62,000 bases of DNA from Mesostigma viride (lineage: Eukaryota; Streptophyta; Mesostigmatophyceae; Mesostigmatales; Mesostigmataceae): assembly GCA_009746045.1 (NCBI GenBank), contig RPFO01000104.1:1641109-1703108 (forward strand). Reading direction: 5' to 3'. Shown piece after piece: positions 24,558 to 36,500 of the stretch (within the stretch, counting starts at the first letter, position 1; the number at the start of each line of letters is the position of its first letter). The position numbers were made by a program, and so were the translations under genes. The notes under the pieces were generated by a model, which saw only the letters and a list, made by a program, of their open reading frames with translations, was not told the origin of the DNA and made no database searches.

Positions 24558-27500
24558 ATGCGTGAGTCTGGGTCCGAGGGAACTGGTGTCGCACCTCCAA
24601 GGCAGGACGGCGACGGCGCCGGCATGCAAGCGGTACGCACACCCGAGTTGGTTCGCTGCCGCCCCTGTGTGCGAGGGTTGCGACCTGTGGATAGTGGCTC
24701 GGTCATAAATAGTGGGACACGCAGTCTTCTGTCGTAGAACTGAGCATTCGCGCTTTTTACGGATGGTGCGAAACGTATAGGGCATAGCTAGAAGTCAGCT
24801 GCATTCTGCGTCATGACTCATGTGGTTGAGTAGACGGCGCAAGATACACCCAAGGCCCCATTTTGGAACTGCAGATTGTGCGCCAACCCTCGACTCTCCC
24901 AGCCGTGACCTCGCACATCCGGTTCTTTCTCCCTCTAACCCGCTGCTTCCTCACTCCCTTGATTACATCTTATTTTTGCTGTATTCTCCCTCCAAACCTT
25001 TCCTTTCCTGGCTCCTTTGTGCATGCACGCCGGGTAGGCAGCTGTGTCGATTCACTGTCTTCGTGCCTTTCCTCACAGACTAATCCTCTAGGCCATGCAG
25101 CGGCGTTGGTTTGCCAAGCGTCTAGTACTGGTTGTCCCACGTCATAGGGAGTCTCCGGTGAAAAGCATTGCTGACAATAACCCTGAAAGAGAATGGATAG
25201 GTCGGGTTGAGGAGAACAGTTGGTGCCCCAAACCACGTCAAGGCAGCGTACTGCTAGGCTCGCCGGCATGCAAACTCGCCGGTAGTTTGGTGCATGCGCC
25301 TTCCTGTGCCTGAGCCCTGATACGTATGCCCTACCCCACCCCGCCGATTGAGATGCCTCTGTGCATGCACGCGTACTTGCATGCCATTATACTTACCACC
25401 CACAGGACCGCGTCGGTGCAAAACTAGTGCGGCAAAGTTCTTATCGCCTTACCTCTAACCCGCTGATGCAATCCCTCCCATACATCGCCTGATGCGTCCA
25501 CCGCATGCATTCCCCCCATGCATCCCCCCCATGCATTCCCCCCATGCTCTACTTTCAACCTGCAGGACGAGATGCATGCGTCGGTGCAGAACTACTATGG
25601 CAAGGTGCTCAAGGACACCAGCGACCTGAAGACATCCGCATGCTGCGCCGCGGGGGCGCCGCCGCTGCTGGTGCGCAAGGCGCTGGAGAAGGTACGTGCT
25701 TTCCCACAAGAGAAGTGCTGTTGTTTCTTTACTAGGGAAAGTGCTGTTGTTTCTTTATTAGGGAAAGTGCTGTCGTTTCTTTATTAGGGAAAGTGCTGTT
25801 GTTTCTTTACTAGGAAAAAAAAAGCACCATGACTCTATGTCCAGGGTCCTTAGAAAGGCGCCGTGAGGCAAGGGGCTTGACCTGGTCCACTGGGCATAGC
25901 ATGGTGGAACGGGCGTAGCATGATGCACTGGGCGTAGCTTCCTTGTGTGTGTCCAGGGCCCTGGAAAGTCTGCCGTGAGATGTCGCATTTCACTCTGTTC
26001 ACTGGGAATAGCTTGATGTGTGGAGTGGAGTAAGGGGGGAGTGGGAAACGTGGTGTGCATGCGCTCTGGAGACGAGTGAGGCTTTAAATGAAGTGCTGGG
26101 TGCATCGTACGTTATGTTATATCATGTTGTTGGGTGCATCGTACGTTATGTTATATCATGTTGTTGGGTGCATCGTACGTTATGTTATATCATGTTGTTG
26201 GGTGCATCGTACGTTATGTTATATCATGTTGTTGGGTGCATCGTACGTTATGTTATATCATGTTGTTGGGTGCATCGTACGTTATGTTATATCATGTTGT
26301 TGGGTGCATCGTACGTTATGTTATATCATGTTGTTGGGTGCATCGTACGTTATGTTATATCATGTTGTTGGGTGCATCGTACGTTATGTTATATCATGTT
26401 GTTGGGTGCATCGTATGTTATCTTGTTGAGTGCATTGTATGTTGTGTTGTTGGGTGCATAGTATTTAATGTGCATCTTATACTGAAAGGGCTAGTCGTGG
26501 GGGGCAGGAGATCCTGTCTGTCAGCGTGACGACACCAGCTGTGTGTTTTATCACAAGTGTGGGCCCTCCAACAGGTGCTTACGGCGAGGGAGATATCAGT
26601 GTGCACTGGCGTTGTGGTAGAGTGGCCTTGGCTCTGGCCTTGGCTCAGTTATGGTGGGTGTGCATTACAGATTTACATCTCTGGGCACAGCATCATGCAA
26701 GTAACATGGCAGGCAAAGCATGGTTGAGGGGTATAGCATGGTTGCCGGGGAAACTCGGAGCAGCGTGCATGTAGGCTTGGGCGTGCAGGTGGGCTTGGGC
26801 GTGCTGGTGAGCTTGGGCACGCAGGTGGGCGAGTCTTTATTGTGGATGTTTGTTGGTAGGCCCAGTAGATGGTGTCCCGTGAGGCATGGCCCAGCCCAAC
26901 TCGGAGGTGGCACGGGCTTGAACTTGGCTGCTTTGGGACCTGGGGCACTTGAGGAGGTAGGTAAGTAGACCTGAGATTGGACACGAGATTCGAGATGAGA
27001 TTCGACACGAGATTGGACACGAGATTGGACACGAGATTGGACACGAGATTGGACATGAGATCGGACGCGAGATTGGACACGAGATTAGACATGAGATTAG
27101 ACATGAGATTAGACATGAGATTGGACATGAGATTAGACATGAGATTGGACATGAGATTGGACATGAGATTAGACATGAGATTGGACATGAGATTAGACAT
27201 GAGATTGGACATGAGATTAGACATGAGATTGGACATGAGATTAGACATGAGATTGGACATGAGATTAGACATGAGATTGGACATGAGATTAGACATGAGA
27301 TTGGACATGAGATTAGACATGAGATTGGACATGAGATTAGACATGAGATTAGACATGAGATTGGACATGAGATTGGACATGAGATTAGACATGAGATTTG
27401 GGGGAGGGCTCTGCCAGTAACCAACAGGGTGCGGCAGCATGCATGCATGCATGCATGCATGCATGGGTGGGTGGGTGGGAAATGCCTAACCTGTCAATTA

Positions 27501-30500
27501 TTTGTGAAAGCGTGATGAGGAAGATGAGGAAAATCTTGGCTGTTCTGTCCTTGTCATGTAAATCTTGGCTGTTTTGTCCTTGTTATGGAAATTTTGGCTG
27601 TTCTGTCCTTGTTATGGAAATTTCGGCTGTTCTGTCCTTGTCATGTAAATCTTGGCAGTTCTGTTGTTGTCACGAAAATTTTGGCAGTTCTGTCCTTGTC
27701 ATGTAAATCTTGGCTGTTCTGTCCTTGTTATGGAAATCTTGGCTGTTCTGTCCTTGTTATGGAAATTTTGGCTGTTCTGTCCTTGTCATGGAAATTTTGG
27801 CTGTTCTGTCCTTGTTATGGAAATCTTGGCTGTTCTGTCCGTGTCATGAAAATCTTGGCAGTTCTGGCTCGTCACTATAGTTCATAAAATTAAAGCCTTC
27901 ACTGTAATTCAGCCTGATGCTGGCGGTCTGAAGCATGGTGTTTAGTCTTATGCCATCATTTCCAAACAAAATAGTCTAGCCTGTAAAATAGTCGTCGTAA
28001 TTGACCGTGGCGTGTGTGGTGTCGCTCGCTCGCTGGCTTGCGTGGGGTGTTTGGGCGCCTGGCCAAACCACCAGGTCCCGGATGAGGTCATCGCCAAGTT
28101 CTACGGCTGCGGGTCGCCGGTGCCGTACGGGATCGGTAGGTCTCCTACCTCGAAAATTGAGGGATCCCGTCGCAACGGAATGTCCGACCGTTTCAACACA
28201 AGGGTACCTCCTGCAAAGCCTAGTCTGGTGCAAGTGCCCTTGCAGCTTCATGGTGATTATACCCTGGTAGCTCCGTAATGGTAGTCTTTGTGCATGGGGT
28301 TGTTTTATCGAACCGGCAGTTCTTCAAGTTCAACCGTAGTCTTCTTTCTACCATAAGAATTCTGCGTTCTATGGTGGACTGTCCGGGGGGAATATGCAAA
28401 ATGCCCTGCTCGACCTTTGCTCTTCGCACACACGACCCATCCCATGAACCCATGGCTTCGGTGGCCCTGGCCTCATCCCCTCCCTACACTGCCCTACCGA
28501 CACAGAGGGCCTGCGCGTGCTTGACCTGGGCAGCGGAAGCGGGCGCGACTGCTACGTGGCAGCGGCCTTCACCGGCCCTAAAGGTAACTAGTCTGCTATT
28601 CTGCGTGGTAGCTGGTCTTCCTGCTCACGCGGAAAACGTGTCAAGCCCTGGATGGTAGCCCTGGTCGCCTATGCCTGCGTGGCCTAGAGAGAGTTCATGT
28701 AACTGGTTTCACGATCTGATGGAGTCGTTTATGGCCCCACAGGGTGCTTTCATCTGGGCTTCAGGTTGATAAGGTTGAAAGAGAAGGCCCAGAGTGCTCC
28801 GGCCCGAAGCGTCTTGGCCTACAGAGACCGCTGGCTCTGCCCAGCTGTCGAGGACGCGGGCGAGTCTCTCGTGCAGGGGGGGGGGGACGGTAGAGTGGCT
28901 TCCCCATGGGGGAACGTCGAGCCGCGTGTTCGCCGCGTTTGTTCTGTTTCGAGCCGCCAACGGTCGAGCCGCATTTGTTCTCCGCCGTAATTCCATTTCG
29001 ACCCATGAACAGTCGAGCCGCACCTGTTCTCCGCCTTAGTTCCATTTCGAGCCGCGAACGGTCAAGCCGCATTTGCTCCGTGGGAGCACATGATCTCTGC
29101 ATGGATGTGAGCCTTCAGCATGACTGCCGCAGGATGCAACATTATTATGGGCATGGGGGGGCTGCCTTGCGAACGAGTGAGCATGTCCGCATGGGAGCCC
29201 TAGGAGAGCTCTCCCTGGCCCAAGTCCGCCTCTCCCATAACACCTTATACCTTCGTCCTTAGTTCTCGCATGCGTGGTTTGCACATGCGTGGTTTGCACA
29301 CGCGAAGTCTGACCACCCGCTCCACCCTCGACCTGGCGTTCCCTGACCCTTGCGCTTCTCTCTCTCCCACTGACGGCTGCGGCTGTGGTCGCCGCCGCGC
29401 CTTGCCATGGCTGTCACCCCCCGTCTTGTCGCAACTTTTCTTGTTGCACCTATTGTTGTCGCAGCTTTTCTTGTTGCAACTTCTCTTGTTGCAACTTTTC
29501 TTGTTGCAGCTATTGTTGTTGCAACTTTTCTTGTTACAACTTTTCTTGTTGCACCTCATCTTGTTGTGACGAGCAACTTCGCTGCAGTACCCGCAATGAC
29601 CAGCACAGTGGCCTGTCATCGCCACCGTTGCAGCAGCGCTGCGCGGTCCAGGCATGAAGGATGAAGACTGCTCCGTGATGTACTAGCGTTAAAAAAGGTA
29701 CTGCCGGGACCAAATGAGGGTCAGCTCGGTGGTCGATCCGCGACGCATGTGCGATAGCATACCTGAGTCAGACAACGTGGACTAACTATAGTGACCTCTG
29801 CTACATTTGCATGCATCCCACCTACCTAACATGGCCACGACCGTTCAGGCCGCGTGACAGGTGTCGACATGACGGACGAACAGCTGGAGGTGGCGCGCAA
29901 GCACGTGGGCGCGTACACAAAGCTGCTGGGCTACGCGCAACCGAACCTCAGCTTTGTTAAGGGGCAGATCGAGGACCTGCGGGCGGTGCGTGAAGTATAG
30001 TGCAGTAGTGACACGAACCCTAAACACTAAACACCAAACACTAAGCACTAAGCACTAAGCACTAAACACTAAACACTAAACACTAAACACTAAGCACTAA
30101 GCACTAAGCACTAAGCGCAAAAGTCTAACCTCCAAACACTGAACACTAATCACTCAACACTAAGCACTAAACCGATCGAGCACCTGGGACCGACGCGTAC
30201 GGCAGTAGTAACATAGCCACAGTATGTTTTATTTATATTAGTGCATCGGCGCCATGTCTGGCTGCGTCAGTGCGTGAAATAAAGTATTTATAGAGTGGCC
30301 GCCTATCCGTGTCCGCACGCGGCCACCCTGTTGGTGCCTGTTTGTGCTGGCATGTGGCCAACCTATTTGTGCCTGTCCATGCTTGCGTGCTGCCCTCCAA
30401 TGCGTGCCTATTCGTGCTGGCATGTGGCCGTCCTATTTGTGCCTTTTCGTGCTTGCGTGCAGCCGTCCTATTGGTGCTTGTTTGTGCTTGCATGCGCCGT

Positions 30501-33500
30501 CCTGTTCGTGCCTGTTTGTGCTTGCGTGCAGCCGTGCTATTTGTGCCTGTTTGTGCTTGCATGCGGCCGTCCTATTGGTGCCTGTCCGTGCTGGCGTGCG
30601 GCCGAAATTGAGTGTCTCTGCAGTACGATAGCATTAACAAATCCTTGCTCGTGCTCACCTGCAGCGCAGCGGCATCAGATGTTTACACTTTACACGCTGT
30701 GTGTTGCATTAGCTACTGCTCGTTCGCGGCAGCATCCGTGCATCTGCATGTAGTGCAGCCTCGTTAACGATGCAGCCAATAATCGGCAGTATTTTGCAGA
30801 CATGGACAGCAGGTGCCGCTTCATCCTCGCACTCACGCGGGTAAGTGCTCCTGCATATGTGAAAACCTCTTTGAAACCGGTCCTCGTGTCATCGCTGCCC
30901 TACCGTTGCATGGCCAGACTGCAACCTGCGTGCTCCTGACCCCGCGCTTTGACCTGCATGTTCCCTGGTTCTGTCACCCTTCACTCCCATGCTCCTGACC
31001 CCGGGATTCGACCTACCTGTTCCCTAGTGCTGTCACCTTCACTCCTACGCCCACGTATCCTCTGCCTTCGATCTATTCACATTGCCTACCCTTTTACACG
31101 TCTGATGCCATGCGCTTCTGCTACTCCCTTCGGTTTACGCGTCGGATGCCCCTATTTCTGCTGGTCTGCACATCCCTGGCAGGCGGGCATCGCGGACGCG
31201 TCGGTCGACCTGGTCATCTCCAACTGTGTCGTAAACCTGTCGCCGGACAAGGTAAAAGCAAATTGAATGTCATATTACAAAACAATTGTTTTCTATTTAT
31301 TAACTGTGTCATAAACCTGTCGCCCGACAAGGTTAAGTTTCCATCCATGGAAAGTGCACGCCCTTAGCAAGGAGAGGTAAAGCGCCGTCGTCATATGACC
31401 TGGTCACGTTACAAAATAAGAGTTTTGTTATATCTACCAACTGTGTGGTAAACCTGTCGGCCGGGCATGGTGTGTACTTGACAGCAGAGAGGACGCGCTC
31501 TAGATACGGTCACAAGGGTGGGAGGTGAGGCTTGTTGTCAGTCGACCTGGCCGTTTCCAGTGGTGTCCGACAAGGTATGGACCTAAGGAAGGACTGAGCT
31601 ACGCAAGGATTGGAGGAAAAGAGTCTCGTCGTGGTCAGCTGATCGGGCTGTCGCAGGACGATGCACGTTTCTAATAACAGCATGAACGAGCACGCACATG
31701 AACACAGAGTACGTTTCTAGTAATACTTTGTAACATTTCTCCTAACATTTGGTATGTTTCTAGTAACAGAACCAGCATGCACTACACAGGGTAATGGGAT
31801 AACACGCACAATGCTGTCCGTGCCCTTTGCGAAGGAATGCGAGGGATAGCATCACTTCCGGCGCCTGCTAGCGAGGTAAGCATCTGCGAGGGGTACGGGT
31901 GCCGGTGTGCTCATCACCAGGTACGCCTGCTCAAGAGGAGTACTAGGGTCATCGAAAGGGAATCTAGGGTCGTCGGAACAAACTGATAATAGTAATAGAG
32001 ATAGCGAGGCCCGGGCAAACTATTTATGTTAATTTTACCAGGATTTGGTTGTTATCAACATCCGTCACAGGAGGCAGCCTGATGAGCGATACCATCCGCC
32101 TCCAGCAAGTTTGTTGGTGTAGTAGAGGAATCTTTAGATGGATGGACAATGTCCTGGGCCGATGTCGGACCTGGTACTCCGCCAGGGTGATCCTCCAGGC
32201 CCGCATCACGGCCCCGTGACGGACAACCATCGTGGGGCGGACTACCAAAATGGTGTGGTGGACAGACATCGTGGGGCAGACAATCTGGGGCTCTGCGGTC
32301 TCTAGCTTAGCGCCGACCATCATGGCGTGTTGCTCACCATCATGGCATCGGGAGGTCATCGTATCGCTTCCGGAGACCCCCAGAGGTTTTGTTCTTTGCC
32401 GCCACGACCGGGCTTTTCCTTTGCATCCTAGCTGGTGCCTACTCATGCTCGCCGGTTCTCATGCTGATGTCATACTGGACTGGGGGGGGGGGGGGGGTCA
32501 TCCCCCGTGTGTCTCCATTCATCGAATGGGCCTGATTTCGTTTTTGTTGGCCGTGCTGATTTGCTTGACGGCGGGCCTGCAACCTCGTATTGCTGCGGAT
32601 ACTCATGGGTCTGCTCATGTCCGTGTGGGTGGCTGGACGGCGGGCCTGCTCCCCCTCTCCTGGCCAACCTGCCCCTGTCCCTCATACCACGCTCGTGCCG
32701 CGCCGACCTGCCGGTATGGTGGATCTGACTAACCCGCCGACGCTGCCATGTGTCACCAATCTGTCGACGTGGTGCTGCCATGCATCACCAACCTGCCGAC
32801 ATGTGTGCTGCCATGCGTCACCAACCTGCTGACATGTGTGCTGCCACTGCCATGTTTCACCAACCGCACAGCCGGCCGTGCTCCGGGAGGCGTACCGTGT
32901 GCTGGCGGACGGGGGGGAGTTCTACTTCTCGGACGTAGGTGGCGGGGATAGTGGTGGCATCCTGCAATCGAGGTCGCAGTTTATCATAGTTAGGGGGTGA
33001 TATTGGGACAGTTTTGCTTCTCGGATGTAGGTGGCGGGGATTGGAGGGAGGGGGGGGGGGGGGGGAAAGGGGGGAGAGACAACGTTGTGCGACATGGTTG
33101 GGTCCGCGGTTGGGGTCGGCTTTTGTGTTGTAGGAATCCTGGTGTCTGCTTGGAGTATGCTCCTTGGGGTCCGCTTCTGTGTCGTAGGTATGTGCGTGGG
33201 GAAATATAAGGGTGATGGGTGGGTGGGTAGCTCGTACATCTTGACATCTCTGTTTTGAGTTGTGTGACGTGTGGCCGGTGAGCGGGTGCAGGGGTAGGAT
33301 GGACGGAGTGCAGATTGCACGGGCTTTTGTTGGGTGCCTATTACTGGGCATTATGCTGGAAACATCTTTGGGAGGGCAGCCAGTTTTTAGTCCGGTGCAC
33401 CTTGTCGGCTGCCGGGGTTGCCCATGGTGGCTGTGCAGATGCCTCTCTCACTGCAAAGGTACAGGAAGAAAGCCTGAGGGCAGGGGCCAGCTACTTGAAC

Positions 33501-36500
33501 ATCCCTTCGTAAGTTACCAAGTCAATGAGTAGGTAGTCCATTGGTTCGTTAAGTAACTAGGTTTGCCCATGCCCCCGGCGTTGGGCGTTTCATGTCGCAT
33601 ATCCACGAGTGTGTGTGGTGGTTTTAAATATAACAACAGGAAAGTTGCATGTGAACAATTAGATTCTAGGACAACACCAGGCCAGCGCTCGTCATCGCCC
33701 AAACAAACGGCACGGCTGTGCCCTCCCATTTAAAACTACAAGTGCCACAGTGAATAGGTAACTCCAGGAAGTCCGCATGCCTGGCAAGATGTCGCGTACA
33801 GCCATGACGGGCATACACATGTAAAGCGGCCGTGCAGTATGATGATGGCTAACCTACTGCCCTCTGCCTCCATCACCACTGCGATCTGCCTCCATGGGTC
33901 ACTATCATCCACTCAGGTATATTGTGACCGGCGGTTGCCAGAAGTGGTCAGGAAACACGAGGTGCTGGTCGGAGAATGCCTGGGTGGGGCGCTCTACATC
34001 GAAGACTTCAAGGTGGGCTTGTGAAGCTATAGGCCTTCATGGGTATGGATAAAGCAATTTAGGCCTTCATGGTCATGGATAAAGCAATTTAGGCCTGGGT
34101 GGCGCACTCTACATCACAGACTGCGAGGTGGGCTTGTGAAGCTATTCACCTTCATGGGCATGGATAAAGCAATTTAGGCCTTGGTGGCGCACTCTACATG
34201 GAAGACTTCAAGGTGGGCTTGTGAAGCTATAGACCTTCATGGGCATGGATAAAGCACTTTAGGCCTGGGTGGCACGCTAATCATCGAAGACTTCAAGGTT
34301 GGCTTGTGAAGCCGTTTGCCTTCGTCGTCATGAATAGAGCAGTTTAGGCCTGGGTGGCACGCTCTACATCGAAGACTTCCAAGTGGGCTTGTGAAGCTAT
34401 AGGCCTTAATTGTCATGAATAGAGCAGTTTAGGCCTGGGTGGCCCACTCTACATCGAAGACTTTAAGGTGGGCTTGTGAAGCTATAGATCTTCATGGGCA
34501 TGGATAAAGCAATTTAGGCCTGGGTGGCGCGCTCTACATCGAAGACGTCAAGGTGGGCTTGTGAAGCCATTTGCCTTTATGGTCATGAATAGAGCAGTTT
34601 AGGCCTGGGTGGCACGCTCTACATTGAAGACTTCAAGGTGGGCTTGTGAAGCTATAGGCCTTAATAATTGTCATGATAAAGCAGTTTAGGCCTGGGTGGC
34701 GCGCTCTACGTTGAGGGCTTCCAAGATGGGCACGTAAAATCAATAGCCGTATAGGTGCCTAACAATGGATGAGCTAGGCCTGGGTGGCGCTCCTTCCATG
34801 GAAGACTTGGCCCAAGGTACGCCTGCCTTATGGCCTTGTAAGCATTAGTATCGTATGAACAGGCCGGGCTGGCGTACGGCACATTAGTGAGGAGGTCAGA
34901 TTATGGGGGGGGGCATGAGTATGGGTGTGCAGACGGCTCGGCATTCGGTCTGTTGTCCATCTTGTAAACAAGGCCTCCTTCTGCGGTCATCCTGCCCTTG
35001 CAAACTCTGTCTCGAAGCCACGTCCATGATGATGCTATGCCTGCACGCGGCCACCTATGATGCTGCAGGAGCACACGACCTACATGTCTCACCGATGCTG
35101 CAGGAGCACACGACCTACATGTGTCACCCGTTTATTATTCTTATTGTTGTTGTTGTTATTGTTATTATTATTATTATTATTATTGTTATTATTACTGTTA
35201 TTGTTCACACTTTGCAGGCCTCACCCGTTTGTGCCCCCCTTCTCCCATGTCCCCCCTTTCCTTTTGCCATGCTGTCCGTCGTGCTGCCACCTGTCACGTC
35301 CACAGCGCATCTGCCACAGTGTCGGGTTCACTGACCCGCGCGTGCTGGAATCGGCACCCATCGAGGTAACGCACTATTTTTGCCCAGCCTGTCTGCTGCT
35401 CGCTTGTCGCTGTGCCCACCGTCGCTTGCCCGCTACCCCACCAACCCAACCATCCCACTGCTCAACCTGTTACCGTCCAATCGTCCAACCACGCCAACCC
35501 CCGCCTGGCCTCGGCCATCGCTTGTCCCCCCCCAGATGGTCCCGCCATCGCAAGGCGCACGCCGGCCTGCCTTTCCTTCCATCGCCATCATCGCAGCCAA
35601 GTGTGACTCGATAAGCAGCAATCGGTCTTTATTATGAATACCCTGTCCTTACTAAATACCCTGTCCTTCACTAGCCGTAATTGTCGTGGCTCGTCAGATA
35701 CCAGCCTTTAGATTGGGACTCAATAAGCAGGCATTGATCTCCGTTGGAAGGCCCTTTCTGGCCACTTGTCTTTGCGGGGAACATATCGAAATTGCCGTGT
35801 TAATATTCCAAGTGGCCATGCTCTTTGCGCTCGTTGCCTCGCCTCTATGGTTGACACTCCTGTCAATGCACAAGTACGGCGGCTAGAAGAAACGGCAGGG
35901 TAAAAAACACGTGTCTAAACGCACGGCTCCCTGTTGCTGAACCCAGGGGGCTTCAGGGGTCGGGTTAGCCAAGGAGGAGGCAAGGCGGAGGGTGTCCCAG
36001 GGAAGTGGCACCGCTCACAGCAAACTAACAGTTGGAGGAGGAGGAGGCGCCATGTACCGCTTGCCGCGAGCACCGGTGCTGTGTGTCTGGCAGCCTGGAA
36101 CCCTGACTGGAATCGTACCAACAGTTTTCACTGGCATGCGACTGTGCGTTGGGGATCCGGGTCTCCCTGCAAGCACAGCGCGGTCTCCCTGCCAGCCGCG
36201 CTTGCCTATTTGGGGTCTTTCCTGTTTGTGTCGCTCACCCATCACGCTCGTCACGTTTCCCCCGTCAACGTCTGCACTTACATTGTGTTCAAGTCCAAAT
36301 CTTATCGTACCAAATCTTTCACTGTTGTCTGTATTATTGCTATTATTGTTACTGTTATTATTAGTACTACCTTTACTTTTATAATCATTACTGGTATTGT
36401 TAGTATGGGACACTTACCCATCACGCTTGTCATTTCCCCCCTCTTGGTCCCCCCTCATGCGCCCCAGGTGAAGGACCCTGAGCTGTCCGACCTGCTGGGC

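Noticed and set aside
26673-27464. SNLMSNLM-type and LDMRLDMR-type proteins
   Set aside because: Frames through a 12 bp intronic tandem repeat.
34013-34830. Tandem array of mutually exclusive alternative exons
   Set aside because: The units contain exon end plus donor but no acceptor or exon start, and an in-frame stop follows each donor, so they are decoy donors rather than cassette exons.
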